Positions 49,653 through 58,638 of a DNA stretch of 64,000 nucleotides are shown here, piece by piece. The position numbers were made by a program, and so were the translations under genes. Below the pieces are notes generated by a model that did no database searches, was not told the DNA's origin, and saw only the letters and a program-made list of their open reading frames with translations. Positions within the stretch are counted from its first letter, which is position 1. Every line of letters begins with the position of its first letter. The stretch is from Pseudaquabacterium terrae (GTDB taxonomy: Bacteria > Pseudomonadota > Gammaproteobacteria > Burkholderiales > Burkholderiaceae_C), in assembly GCF_013266755.1 (NCBI RefSeq), contig NZ_JABRWJ010000006.1, positions 1 to 64,000 of the forward strand, given 5' to 3'.

Positions 49653-50510
49653 ATGGAGGGCACGTCGCCGCCGCAGTGGACGCGCGAAACAACCTGGCGG
49701 CAGGGCCACGTTCTTCGCGCCGAAACGGCGACTGCGCTCGGACTGATCCACCCGGTCGAGAGTGCAAGAACATGCGTTGTCGTGATCGCCCACGACTGCG
49801 ACCTTGCCAATGAAGACCTCACCGCAGAACCCGATGTCGAAGTGATTGTCGGCAGGGTCGCCGAGCCTCCCGACGGCAATTACCGGTGGGGGAAGGCCCC
49901 GCGCACGCTGCACCTGGACATGATGCGCAATGGCGCCTCGCTCGCCATCGAACTTGTGGCAACCGCGAAGCAGCTCGTTGCGAAGACGGCACTTGCAGCC
50001 CATACCCACGACTCGAGCTTTGCTCTCGAACCGAGGTCGCTTAACGTGCTCAGGGCCTGGCTCTCGGTCCGGTACAACCGGGCCGCCTTCCCCGACCCGT
50101 TTGTCACCCGCATGCGAGCACGCAAGCTCGACGCGAAGTTGATGCAGACGCTCGACCCGTTCAACGACACTGTCTCCGCTGTGTTCTTCGTGGTGGACGA
50201 AGGCAAGGAACTCACCCGTGAAGACGGCAATCCCTACCGCTTGAGCATCGTGCTGACGTTCGCACCGGGCGACGACCCGGAGGCGTCCGCCGACAAAGCT
50301 GAGCAGGCGAGCGAAGAGGTCGAACGGCTGTTTGCGGACCGGTGCTTTGACAAGAAATCGGAGAAGTGGGCGGGTGTTCAGCTCATTGGCTGTGTGCCGA
50401 TTTCGGAAGACGACCTGTCCGTGAGCAAGGCGAAATTGCTCATGCAATGGCGCCTGGAGCACATGAGCCTGCGCGCGGACAACGCGCCACCGGCTCCGCT
50501 CGCGCCGTGA
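49653..50510 (+). CDS. Unknown protein of the TIGR04255/HTH cassette
   Basis: 285 residues, not recognised. Soluble, no signal peptide. Visible features: VVVIAHDCDLANEDL near residues 42-56, with His, Asp, Cys and Asp close together as in a metal or catalytic site; EVIVGRVAEPP; VFFVVDEGKELTRED; and a C-terminal charged helix. It begins 5 bp after the HTH gene, so translation is likely coupled or at least cotranscribed. Lower GC like the other two cassette genes. It converges with moaC, 16 bp away. No function is proposed beyond cassette membership. Confidence 0.72.
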   Translation: MEGTSPPQWTRETTWRQGHVLRAETATALGLIHPVESARTCVVVIAHDCDLANEDLTAEPDVEVIVGRVAEPPDGNYRWGKAPRTLHLDMMRNGASLAIELVATAKQLVAKTALAAHTHDSSFALEPRSLNVLRAWLSVRYNRAAFPDPFVTRMRARKLDAKLMQTLDPFNDTVSAVFFVVDEGKELTREDGNPYRLSIVLTFAPGDDPEASADKAEQASEEVERLFADRCFDKKSEKWAGVQLIGCVPISEDDLSVSKAKLLMQWRLEHMSLRADNAPPAPLAP

Positions 50511-50526
50511 CGAGGTCCGGAGGCTG

Positions 50527-51024
50527 TCAGGCGCCGTCGGCCACCCAGTGCCCCGACTTGCCGCCGCTCTTCTCGAGCAGCCGGATCTCGCCCATCACCA
50601 TGCCGCGGTCGGCCGCCTTGCACATGTCGTAGATCGTCAGCAGCGCCACCTGCACGGCGGTCAGCGCTTCCATCTCGACGCCGGTGCGGCCGACGGTCTC
50701 GGCCTGCACGACCACGTGCACGGCGCTGGCCGCCTCGTCGAGCGTGAAGTCGACGGCCACCCGCGTCAACGGCAGCGGATGGCACAGCGGAATCAGCTCG
50801 GCGGTGCGCTTGGCGGCCTGGATCGCGGCGATGCGTGCGATGCCGATGACGTCGCCCTTCTTCGCCGATCCGTGCGCGATCAGCGCCCAGGTCGCCGGCT
50901 GCATGCGGATCGTGCCGCCGGCGCGCGCGACGCGATGGGTGTCCGGCTTGGCCGCCACGTCGACCATGTGGGCCTGCCCTTGGGCGTCGAAGTGCGTCAG
51001 CGGGGGGGTCAGCGACTGCGTCAT
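50527..51024 (-). CDS. moaC: Cyclic pyranopterin monophosphate synthase
   Basis: 165 residues. Second step of molybdenum cofactor synthesis: rearrangement to cyclic pyranopterin monophosphate. The MoaC motifs are all present: [45 protein letters not shown] and [11 protein letters not shown] 51024 gives the normal length and begins with a short lead before [11 protein letters not shown]. Divergent from the M48 peptidase gene by 121 bp. Confidence 0.95.
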   Translation of the reverse strand: MTQSLTPPLTHFDAQGQAHMVDVAAKPDTHRVARAGGTIRMQPATWALIAHGSAKKGDVIGIARIAAIQAAKRTAELIPLCHPLPLTRVAVDFTLDEAASAVHVVVQAETVGRTGVEMEALTAVQVALLTIYDMCKAADRGMVMGEIRLLEKSGGKSGHWVADGA

Positions 51025-51145
51025 CGTCGGGGACAACCAGAAACGTAAGGGCAAAGGAGCGGTGCCATCATAGGCGACGCTTTTTCCCGGGCGACGATGG
51101 GGTCGCTCGCTGTTTGTTGCCCGCGGCTGTAGCCCGCTGTCCCCG

Positions 51146-52765
51146 GTGTCCCGCTTGCAGAAATCCCGCACTCCCTTTCGCCTGCGCGCGCTCTGCTGCC
51201 TGTTGTCGGCGGCGCTCGCCGGCCCCGCGTGGCCCCAGGCGGCCAAGATCGACGACAGCGCCGCCGCGCGCGCGGCCGAATCGAACGTTCGCCTGCCGGC
51301 GCTCGGCGAATCGGCGTCCGACGAGTTCAACCTCAACGCCGAGAAGCGCATCGGCGACCAGATCATGCGCGAGGTGCGGCGCGACCCCGATTACCTCGAC
51401 GACCCGGTGCTGCTGGACTACCTGCAGTCGCTGTGGCAGCCGCTGGTGCGCGCGGCGCGCGCGCGCGGCGACATCGACCGCGACAGCGACGGCCTGTTCC
51501 CGTACGAGGCCTTCCTGGTGCGCGACCGCAGCGTCAATGCCTTCGCGCTGCCCGGCGGTTATGTCGGCGTGCACCTCGGGCTGATCGGCATCACCAGCAG
51601 CGGCGACGAGCTGGCCTCGGTGCTGGCGCACGAGCTGTCGCACGTGACGCAGCGCCACATCGCGCGCAGCGTCGTCGCCGCGCAGCGCAGCAGCACCCTG
51701 AGCCTGGTGGCGATGGTGCTCGGCGTGCTGGCGGCCAGCCGCGCGCAGAGCACCGACATGGCCCAGGCGGCGATCGTCGGCGGCCAGGCCGCCGCAGCGC
51801 AGGCCCAGCTGAACTTCTCGCGCGACATGGAGCGCGAAGCCGATCGCAACGGCTACAACCTGATGACGCAGGCCGGCTTCGCGCCCGGCGGCATGGCGGC
51901 GATGTTCGAGAAGCTCGACTCCGCCAACCGGATCAACGACAGCGGCGGCTTCCCGTACCTGCGCAGCCACCCGCTGACCGTCGACCGCGTCGGCGAGGCA
52001 CGCCAGCGCGCATCGACTTCCGGCGCCGCGACGCCCCGCGCCAACCCGCTGCGCCACGCGCTGATGCAGGCGCGCTCACGCGTGCTGATGGATGCGTCGA
52101 CGCAGGCGCTGCGGCGCCAGCAGGAGACCGTGCCGCGCAACGACGCGACGCCGACCCAGCGGCTCGCCGCGCACTACACCCGCGCGCTGGCCTCGGTCCG
52201 GCTGCGCGACTTCACGCTCGCCGACGAGGCGCTCGCCGCCGGCACGCCGCTGCTCGCCGACGCCGAAGGCCGCAGCGCCTGGGCGCAGCTGGCGGGCGAA
52301 ACCGCGATCGCCCGCGGCCAGGCGCCGCGCGCCGCGCAAGCGCTCGCCACGCTGCCCGCCGACGGCACGCGCAGCCAGCTGCTGCTGCGCGCCCAGCTCG
52401 CGCTGCTGGCCGGCGACCCGGCCATCTTGCGCGACAGCACCGAAGCCCTGCAGGCCTGGGTGGCCGAGCACCGCGGCGACGCCGGCGCCTGGCGTGCGCT
52501 GGCCGGCACCAGCGAGCGGCTGAACCAGCCGCTGCGCTCGCTGCGCGCGCAGGCCGAAGCGCAGGCCGCGCTCGGCGACCTGCAAGGCGCGATGGACCGC
52601 CTGCGCGCCGGCCAGCAGCTGGCCAAGCGCGGTGGCCCGAACATCGACTTCATCGAGGCCTCGGTGATCGATGCGCGCCTGCGCGATTTGCTCGCGCAAC
52701 GCCGCCAGCTGATTGCCGAGCAGCGCGGTCCGGAACGCGGCCCGCGCACCTCCGACCCCGAATAG
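51146..52765 (+). CDS. Periplasmic M48 metalloprotease with TPR-like tail (BepA-like)
   Basis: 539 residues. Signal peptide about 1-31 (ends AWPQA). Zinc protease domain with HELSH at about 162-166 and the third ligand in [10 protein letters not shown] (about 230). The ~250-residue C-terminal half is made of Ala/Leu/Arg-rich helical repeats, as in BepA/YfgC, which proteolyses or folds stalled outer-membrane proteins. The start used is GTG 51146, which has a poor ribosome site but is the only one that gives a full signal peptide. 47 bp before the alpha-2-macroglobulin gene on the same strand. Confidence 0.88.
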   Translation: MSRLQKSRTPFRLRALCCLLSAALAGPAWPQAAKIDDSAAARAAESNVRLPALGESASDEFNLNAEKRIGDQIMREVRRDPDYLDDPVLLDYLQSLWQPLVRAARARGDIDRDSDGLFPYEAFLVRDRSVNAFALPGGYVGVHLGLIGITSSGDELASVLAHELSHVTQRHIARSVVAAQRSSTLSLVAMVLGVLAASRAQSTDMAQAAIVGGQAAAAQAQLNFSRDMEREADRNGYNLMTQAGFAPGGMAAMFEKLDSANRINDSGGFPYLRSHPLTVDRVGEARQRASTSGAATPRANPLRHALMQARSRVLMDASTQALRRQQETVPRNDATPTQRLAAHYTRALASVRLRDFTLADEALAAGTPLLADAEGRSAWAQLAGETAIARGQAPRAAQALATLPADGTRSQLLLRAQLALLAGDPAILRDSTEALQAWVAEHRGDAGAWRALAGTSERLNQPLRSLRAQAEAQAALGDLQGAMDRLRAGQQLAKRGGPNIDFIEASVIDARLRDLLAQRRQLIAEQRGPERGPRTSDPE

Positions 52766-52812
52766 CAAGTCGCCTCCTACACTCGGCCGCGTCCTGACAA
52801 GAGGATTCGGCA

Positions 52813-55800
52813 ATGAGTGAGAGGCTCGCGGCCGGTGGCCGCATCGCAAGCATCGTGGCCGCACTGGCCGCCACAGCGTCACTGGCGACACCGGCCTTCG
52901 CCGCGCGCATCACCGGCGTCACGCCGCAGGGCGAGGTGGCGCAGGTGCGGCAGGTGGTCGTGCGCTTCGACGACGCGGTGATGCCGCTCGGCGACCCGAA
53001 CCGTCAGCCACCGCTCACTTTGCAGTGCAGCGGCTCGCTGCCCGAGCGCCAGGCGCGCTGGAACAACGAGCGCGAATGGGTGATCGACTTCAGCGCCGCG
53101 CTGCCGCCCGGCGTGCGCTGCACGCTGCAGCGCGCCGCGGGCTGGCAGCCGCAGCAGGGTGCGCTGGAAGGCCGCACTGATTACAGCTTCTCGACCGGCG
53201 GGCCGGCGATCGAGCGCAGCGATCCGTGGGACGGCTCCAAGACGATCGCCGAGGACCAGCACTTCCTGCTACGCCTGACCGGCCCGGCGACGCCGGCCAG
53301 CATCGCCGCGAACGCCTGGTGCGAGGTCGACGGCATCGGAGAGCGCATCGGACTGCAGATCGTCACCGGCGCGGCGCGCGACGCGGTGCTGAAGGCGCGC
53401 CGCATCCGCGCGGCCGATGCGGCGCGCACGCTGCTGGTGAACTGCGCCCGGCCGCTGCCGCCGCAGACCAAGCTGCGCATCGTCTGGGGCAGCGGCATCG
53501 CTTCGGCCGCCGACCCTGCCGTGCTGACGCGCACGCCGCAGCGCCTGCGCTTCGAGGTGCAGCCCCGCTTCACGGCCGAGTTCAGCTGCGAGCGTGAACG
53601 CGCGCAGGCGCCGTGCATGCCGCTTGCCGCCGCCGTGGTGCGGTTCTCGGCGCCGGTGCCGCGCGCGGTCGCCGAAGCGCTGCGGCTGACGCCGGCCGAT
53701 GCCAAGCACGGCCAGGCGCGGGCACCGAAGCTCGCCGACAACGAAGCGCAGTTCAACGAAGTGCGCTTTCCCGCGCCGCTGCCCGAGGGCGCGACGCTGC
53801 AGGTCACGCTGCCACGTGAAGTCAAGGATGTCGCCGAGCGGCCGCTGGCGAATGCCGATCGTTTTCCACTGACGGTCGCGACCGGCCCGATGCCGCCGCT
53901 GGCCAAGTTCGCGGCGTCGCCGTTCGGCATCGTCGAGTTCGGACCCGAAGCCATGCTGCCGATCACCGTGCGGCATGTGCAGGGCGAGATCCGTGCGGGT
54001 GGCGCGGTGCGCATCAAGAAGATCGCCGAGCGCGACTGGCTGCCGTGGATGGCCAAGGTCTACCGCGCGCAGCAGAACGAATTCAAGAGCCGCGAATCGG
54101 CGCTGCTCGCCGGCCAGCCCGAAGTCAGGCGGCTCGAGCTGCCGCAGCTGCAAGGCGGCGACCCGCGGCCCTTCGAGGTCGTCGGCATCCCGTTCAGCGA
54201 GCCCGGCTACCACGTGGTCGAGATCGAGTCACAGGTGCTGGGCGAACGCCTGCTGGCCTCGCGCGCGCCGATGTTCGTCCGCACAGGAGTGCTGGTCACC
54301 AACCTCGGCGTGCACTTCAAGCGCGGCCACGAGAACTCGCTCGTCTGGGTGACGACGCTCGACCGCGCGCAGCCGGTCGCCGAGGCCGAGGTCGCCCTGC
54401 ACGACTGCGTCGGCAAACCCCTCTGGCAGGGTCGCACCGATGCGCAGGGCCGCGCGCTGGTGCCGCAGGCGCTGCCCGATCCGAACGAGGAGCACTGCAG
54501 CTGGCAGTCCGGCTACTACGTCACCGCGACGAAGCTGATGCGCGGCGCGCAGGGCCAGCCGGTTCGCGACAGCGCCTTCGTCTTCAGCAACTGGAACCAG
54601 GGCATCGAGCCGTGGCGCTTCAATCACGCGTCTGCCCTGTACAACGACCAGCGCGGCGCCGAGCTGCTGCGCGTGCACACGGTGTTCGACCGGCTGCTGC
54701 TGCGCGCCGGCGAGACGGTGTCGATGAAGCACCTGGTGCGCAACGAGACCAGCGCCGGCCTGCGCGACGCGGACAAGGCCCAGCTGCCGACGACACTGAA
54801 GATCGTGCACGTCGGCTCGGGCGACGAGCTGACGCAGCCGCTGCGCTTCGACGGCGCGGGCCGCGCCGCGTTGTCGAGCTGGGCCATCCCGCCGACCGCC
54901 AGGCTCGGGCTCTACGAAGCGCGGCTGAAGAATGAGCGCCACGAATGGTCCGGCGGGCGCTTCCGCGTCGAAGAGTTCCGCCTGCCGCTGATCGATGCGC
55001 GCTTGATGCCGTCGCGCGGCGATGCCATCGCGCCGGCCGAAGTGCAGCTGGCGCTGCAGCTGACGCACCTGTCCGGTGGCGGTGTCGCGCGCGCACCGGC
55101 CCGCGCCAGCGCCGTGCTGCGTGAGCGCGACGTGCGTTTCGCGGGTTACGAAGGTTTTTCGTTCCAGCCGCCGCGCGAGGACCGGCGCCGCGACACCAGC
55201 GACGACGAGCCGGCCAGCGGCGACGGCGCGAAGCTGGTGGTCGACAAGCAGGCGCTCACCACCGATGCGAACGGCGCCGCCACCGTCGCACTGAAGGGCC
55301 TGCCGCCGGTCAAGCGGCCGAGCGAGCTGCAGGCCGAGGTGACGTTCAACGATCCGAACGGCGAGGTGCAGACGATCTCGGCGCGCGTGCCACTGTGGCC
55401 GGCGGCGCGGGTCGTCGGCGTGCGCACCGGCAGCTGGGCGGCAGCCCTCGGGAAGGTGAAGTTCCAGGCGCTGGTGCTCGACCTGCGCGGCAAGCCGCTG
55501 GCCGACGCGAAGGTTGCTGTGCAGGCCCGCGTCACGCAGTGGACCGCCAGCCGCAAGCGCCTGGTCGGCGGCTTCTACGCCTACGACCAGCAGTCGGCGC
55601 AGAAGCCGCTCGGCGAGGTGTGTTCCGGCAAGACCGATGCGCGCGGCATGCTGTTGTGCGAGGCGCCGATCGATGCCGCCGGCGAGGTCGAGCTGGTGGT
55701 GCGTTCGGCCGACGAAGCCGGCCGCAGCGCCGAGGCCGCGACGACCGTCTGGGTCACTCGCCAGGGCGAGCTGTGGTTCGAGCAGGACAACGACGACCGC

Positions 55801-58638
55801 ATCGACGTGCTGGCCGACAAGACCTCGTACGCACCCGGCGAGGTCGCGAAGCTGCAGGTGCGCATGCCCTATCGCCAGGCGACCGCGCTGCTGTCGATCG
55901 AGCGCGAGGGCATCGTCGACAGCCGCGTCGTGACGCTGCAGGGCGACGATCCGGTCATCGAGGTGCCGATTCCGAACCGCGATGCCAAGGGCGCGAAGCC
56001 CGAGACCACGACCTGGGCGCCGAACGTCTACGCCAGCGTGCTGGTGCTGCGCGGCCGCGTGCGCCACGTGCCGTGGTATTCGTTCTTCAACTGGGGCTGG
56101 CGCTCGCCCGGCGAATGGTGGCGCGCCTATCGTTTCGAAGGCCGCGAATACCAGGCGCCGACGGCGATGGTCGACCTGGCGAAACCCTCGCACAAGTTCG
56201 GCGTCGCGCAGCTTCGCATCGGGCTCGATGCGCACCGGCTCGACGTCAAGGTGACGCCCGAACGCGCGCAGTACGCGGTGCGCCAGACGGTGAAGACGCG
56301 CATCCAGGTCCTGCAGGGCGGGCAGCCGGCCGCCGGCGCGGAGATCGCTTTCGCGGCGGTCGACGAAGCGCTGCTCGCGCTGCTGGAGAACGACAGCTGG
56401 AAGGTCCTCGAATCGATGTTCCCGCCGCGCGCCTGGGCCGTCGAGACGGCGACGGCCCAGGGCGAGATCATCGGCCGCCGCCACTACGGCCGCAAGGCGC
56501 TGCCGGCCGGCGGTGGCGGCGGCCGCAATCCGACGCGCGAGCTCTTCGACACGCTGCTGCTGTGGCGCGGCAGCCTGATCCTCGATGCGCGCGGCGAGGC
56601 CGTCGTCGACGTGCCGCTGAACGATGCGCTGACCAGTTTCCGGCTGGTCGCGCTGGCCTCGGCCGGGCCCGACCGTTTCGGCAGCGGCAGCGCGACCGTG
56701 CGCGTCACGCAGGACCTGCAGATGCTGCCCGGCCTGCCGCCGGTCGCGCGCGAAGGCGACCGGTTCGACGCCATCTACACGCTGCGCAATACGACGGCGC
56801 GCGAGTTGAAGGTCGAGGCGACGCTCGCCGGCAGCGTGCAGCGCGACGATGGCGCGGGTGGGCTGTCGCGCACGGCGCTGGCCTTCCCGCCGCAGGCGCT
56901 GACCTTGCCCGCGGGCGCTGCGGCCGAAGTCAAGTGGCCCGTCGAGCCGCCGTCCGGCGCGATCAGCCTGGTCTACGAAGCGAGCGTCCAGGGCGGTGGC
57001 GCGCGCGATGCGGTGAAGACCACGCAGCTGGTGCGGCCGGCGCTGCCGGTGCGCACGTGGGCCGCGACCTTGCAGCAGCTCGACGGCAGCGTCGCACTGC
57101 CGGTCGCGCCGCCGGCCGACGCGATCGCCGCCGATCCGGCGAAGCCCGACGGTGCGCGCGCCGGCGGCATCGTCATCGGCCTGCAGCCGACGCTCGCCGG
57201 CGCGCTGCCCGGCATCCGGCGCTATTTCGAGCAGTACCCGTTCACCTGCCTCGAGCAGCAGGCCTCGCGTGCGCTGGCGCTGCAGGACAGCGCGGGCTGG
57301 GCGCGCATCGTCAATGCCCTGCCGGGCTATCTCGATGCCGACGGACTCGCGCTGTACTACCCGCCGCGCGAAGGCGATCCACCCCGCGGCAGCGACCGCT
57401 TGACGGCCTACCTGGTCGCCGCCGCGCACGAGGCGCGCCAGACCATTCCCGAGGCCCCGCGCGAACGTTTGTTGCTGGCGCTGACCGCCTTCGTCGAAGG
57501 CCGGCTCGAGCGCAAGCCCTGGGCGCCGGCCAGCGCCGCCGGCATCGACCTCGACGTGCGCAAGCTCGCCGCGATCGAAGCCTTGTCGCGCCACGGCCGC
57601 GCCCGCGCGAGCCAGCTGCAGTCGATCACGCTGGAGCCGAACCGCTGGCCGACCGCGGCGCTGATCGACTGGCTGCGCATCCTCCAGCGGCTCGACGCGG
57701 TGCCCGAACGCGCGCAACGCCTGGCCGAAGCGCAGACGCTGCTGCGTTCGCGCATCCACTACGCCGGCAGCGTGCTGAAGTTCAGCACCGAGGCCAGCGA
57801 CTTCTGGTGGTGGCTGATGGACAGCGGCGACGCGAACGCGGCGAAGCTGGTGCTCGCGCTGGTCGACGAGCCCGCGTGGAAGGACGAGCTGCCGCGGCTG
57901 GTGCTGGGGGCGCTGGGCCGCCAGCAACGCGGCGCGTGGTTGACGACGACGGCCAACCTGTGGGGCGTGCTGGCGCTCGAGCGCTTCGCGGCGCGCTTCG
58001 AGTCAGCCGCGGTCGGTGGGCGCAGCGTCGCGATCCTCGGCGCGGCGAGCGCGACGCACGACTGGTCGGTGGGCAAAGAGGGCGGCCGCTTGTCCTTGCC
58101 GTGGCCGGTGGCGGCCTCGGCACCGAGCCTGCAGGTCCAGCAGCAGGGGAGCGGCAAGCCGTGGCTCAGCGTGCAGGCGCTGGCCGCCGTGCCGCTGAAA
58201 GCGCCGCTGGCAGCAGGCTATCGCCTGACGCGCAGCATCAGCGCCGTCGAACGCAAGGCAGAGGGCGCCTGGACCCGCGGCGACGTGCTGCGCATTCGGA
58301 TCGAGATCGACGCGCAGGCCGACATGAGCTGGGTCGCATTGAACGATCCGGTGCCCACCGGCGCCACCTTGCTCGGCAGCGGCCTCGGCCGCGATTCGGC
58401 AATCGGCGCCAGCGGCGAGCGCCGCGAAGGCAGCGCGTGGCTGGCTTATGAAGAGCGCGCGCAGGACGCCTTCCGCGCGACCTGGGAGCTGATGCCGCGC
58501 GGCAAGCACGTCATCGAGTACACGCTGCGTTTGAACAGCAGCGGCCGCTTCGGCCTGCCGCCGTCGCGGATCGAGGCGATGTATGCGCCGGAGAGTTTCG
58601 GCGAGTGGCCGAATGCCGCATTGGAGGTGCGGCCGTGA
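52813..58638 (+). CDS. Bacterial alpha-2-macroglobulin with intact thioester
   Basis: 1941 residues, longer than E. coli YfaS (about 1530) or YfhM/ECAM (about 1650). Signal peptide about 1-30 (TPAFA) without a lipobox, so it is probably soluble in the periplasm rather than a lipoprotein like ECAM. Many macroglobulin-type beta domains follow, then the bait/A2M region (about 1230-1290, ending FRLVALASAGPDRFG) and the thioester domain with TCLEQQASRAL: Cys1479 to Gln1482, which should form the covalent trap. Traps foreign proteases. The stop overlaps the GTG start of pbpC, matching the conserved pairing of this family with PBP1C, thought to aid repair of damaged envelope. Confidence 0.93.
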   Translation: MSERLAAGGRIASIVAALAATASLATPAFAARITGVTPQGEVAQVRQVVVRFDDAVMPLGDPNRQPPLTLQCSGSLPERQARWNNEREWVIDFSAALPPGVRCTLQRAAGWQPQQGALEGRTDYSFSTGGPAIERSDPWDGSKTIAEDQHFLLRLTGPATPASIAANAWCEVDGIGERIGLQIVTGAARDAVLKARRIRAADAARTLLVNCARPLPPQTKLRIVWGSGIASAADPAVLTRTPQRLRFEVQPRFTAEFSCERERAQAPCMPLAAAVVRFSAPVPRAVAEALRLTPADAKHGQARAPKLADNEAQFNEVRFPAPLPEGATLQVTLPREVKDVAERPLANADRFPLTVATGPMPPLAKFAASPFGIVEFGPEAMLPITVRHVQGEIRAGGAVRIKKIAERDWLPWMAKVYRAQQNEFKSRESALLAGQPEVRRLELPQLQGGDPRPFEVVGIPFSEPGYHVVEIESQVLGERLLASRAPMFVRTGVLVTNLGVHFKRGHENSLVWVTTLDRAQPVAEAEVALHDCVGKPLWQGRTDAQGRALVPQALPDPNEEHCSWQSGYYVTATKLMRGAQGQPVRDSAFVFSNWNQGIEPWRFNHASALYNDQRGAELLRVHTVFDRLLLRAGETVSMKHLVRNETSAGLRDADKAQLPTTLKIVHVGSGDELTQPLRFDGAGRAALSSWAIPPTARLGLYEARLKNERHEWSGGRFRVEEFRLPLIDARLMPSRGDAIAPAEVQLALQLTHLSGGGVARAPARASAVLRERDVRFAGYEGFSFQPPREDRRRDTSDDEPASGDGAKLVVDKQALTTDANGAATVALKGLPPVKRPSELQAEVTFNDPNGEVQTISARVPLWPAARVVGVRTGSWAAALGKVKFQALVLDLRGKPLADAKVAVQARVTQWTASRKRLVGGFYAYDQQSAQKPLGEVCSGKTDARGMLLCEAPIDAAGEVELVVRSADEAGRSAEAATTVWVTRQGELWFEQDNDDRIDVLADKTSYAPGEVAKLQVRMPYRQATALLSIEREGIVDSRVVTLQGDDPVIEVPIPNRDAKGAKPETTTWAPNVYASVLVLRGRVRHVPWYSFFNWGWRSPGEWWRAYRFEGREYQAPTAMVDLAKPSHKFGVAQLRIGLDAHRLDVKVTPERAQYAVRQTVKTRIQVLQGGQPAAGAEIAFAAVDEALLALLENDSWKVLESMFPPRAWAVETATAQGEIIGRRHYGRKALPAGGGGGRNPTRELFDTLLLWRGSLILDARGEAVVDVPLNDALTSFRLVALASAGPDRFGSGSATVRVTQDLQMLPGLPPVAREGDRFDAIYTLRNTTARELKVEATLAGSVQRDDGAGGLSRTALAFPPQALTLPAGAAAEVKWPVEPPSGAISLVYEASVQGGGARDAVKTTQLVRPALPVRTWAATLQQLDGSVALPVAPPADAIAADPAKPDGARAGGIVIGLQPTLAGALPGIRRYFEQYPFTCLEQQASRALALQDSAGWARIVNALPGYLDADGLALYYPPREGDPPRGSDRLTAYLVAAAHEARQTIPEAPRERLLLALTAFVEGRLERKPWAPASAAGIDLDVRKLAAIEALSRHGRARASQLQSITLEPNRWPTAALIDWLRILQRLDAVPERAQRLAEAQTLLRSRIHYAGSVLKFSTEASDFWWWLMDSGDANAAKLVLALVDEPAWKDELPRLVLGALGRQQRGAWLTTTANLWGVLALERFAARFESAAVGGRSVAILGAASATHDWSVGKEGGRLSLPWPVAASAPSLQVQQQGSGKPWLSVQALAAVPLKAPLAAGYRLTRSISAVERKAEGAWTRGDVLRIRIEIDAQADMSWVALNDPVPTGATLLGSGLGRDSAIGASGERREGSAWLAYEERAQDAFRATWELMPRGKHVIEYTLRLNSSGRFGLPPSRIEAMYAPESFGEWPNAALEVRP

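Noticed and set aside
54229-57927. About 1232-codon open frame on the minus strand inside the alpha-2-macroglobulin gene
   Set aside because: Same antisense artefact; the real gene has clear domains, signal peptide and thioester motif on the plus strand.
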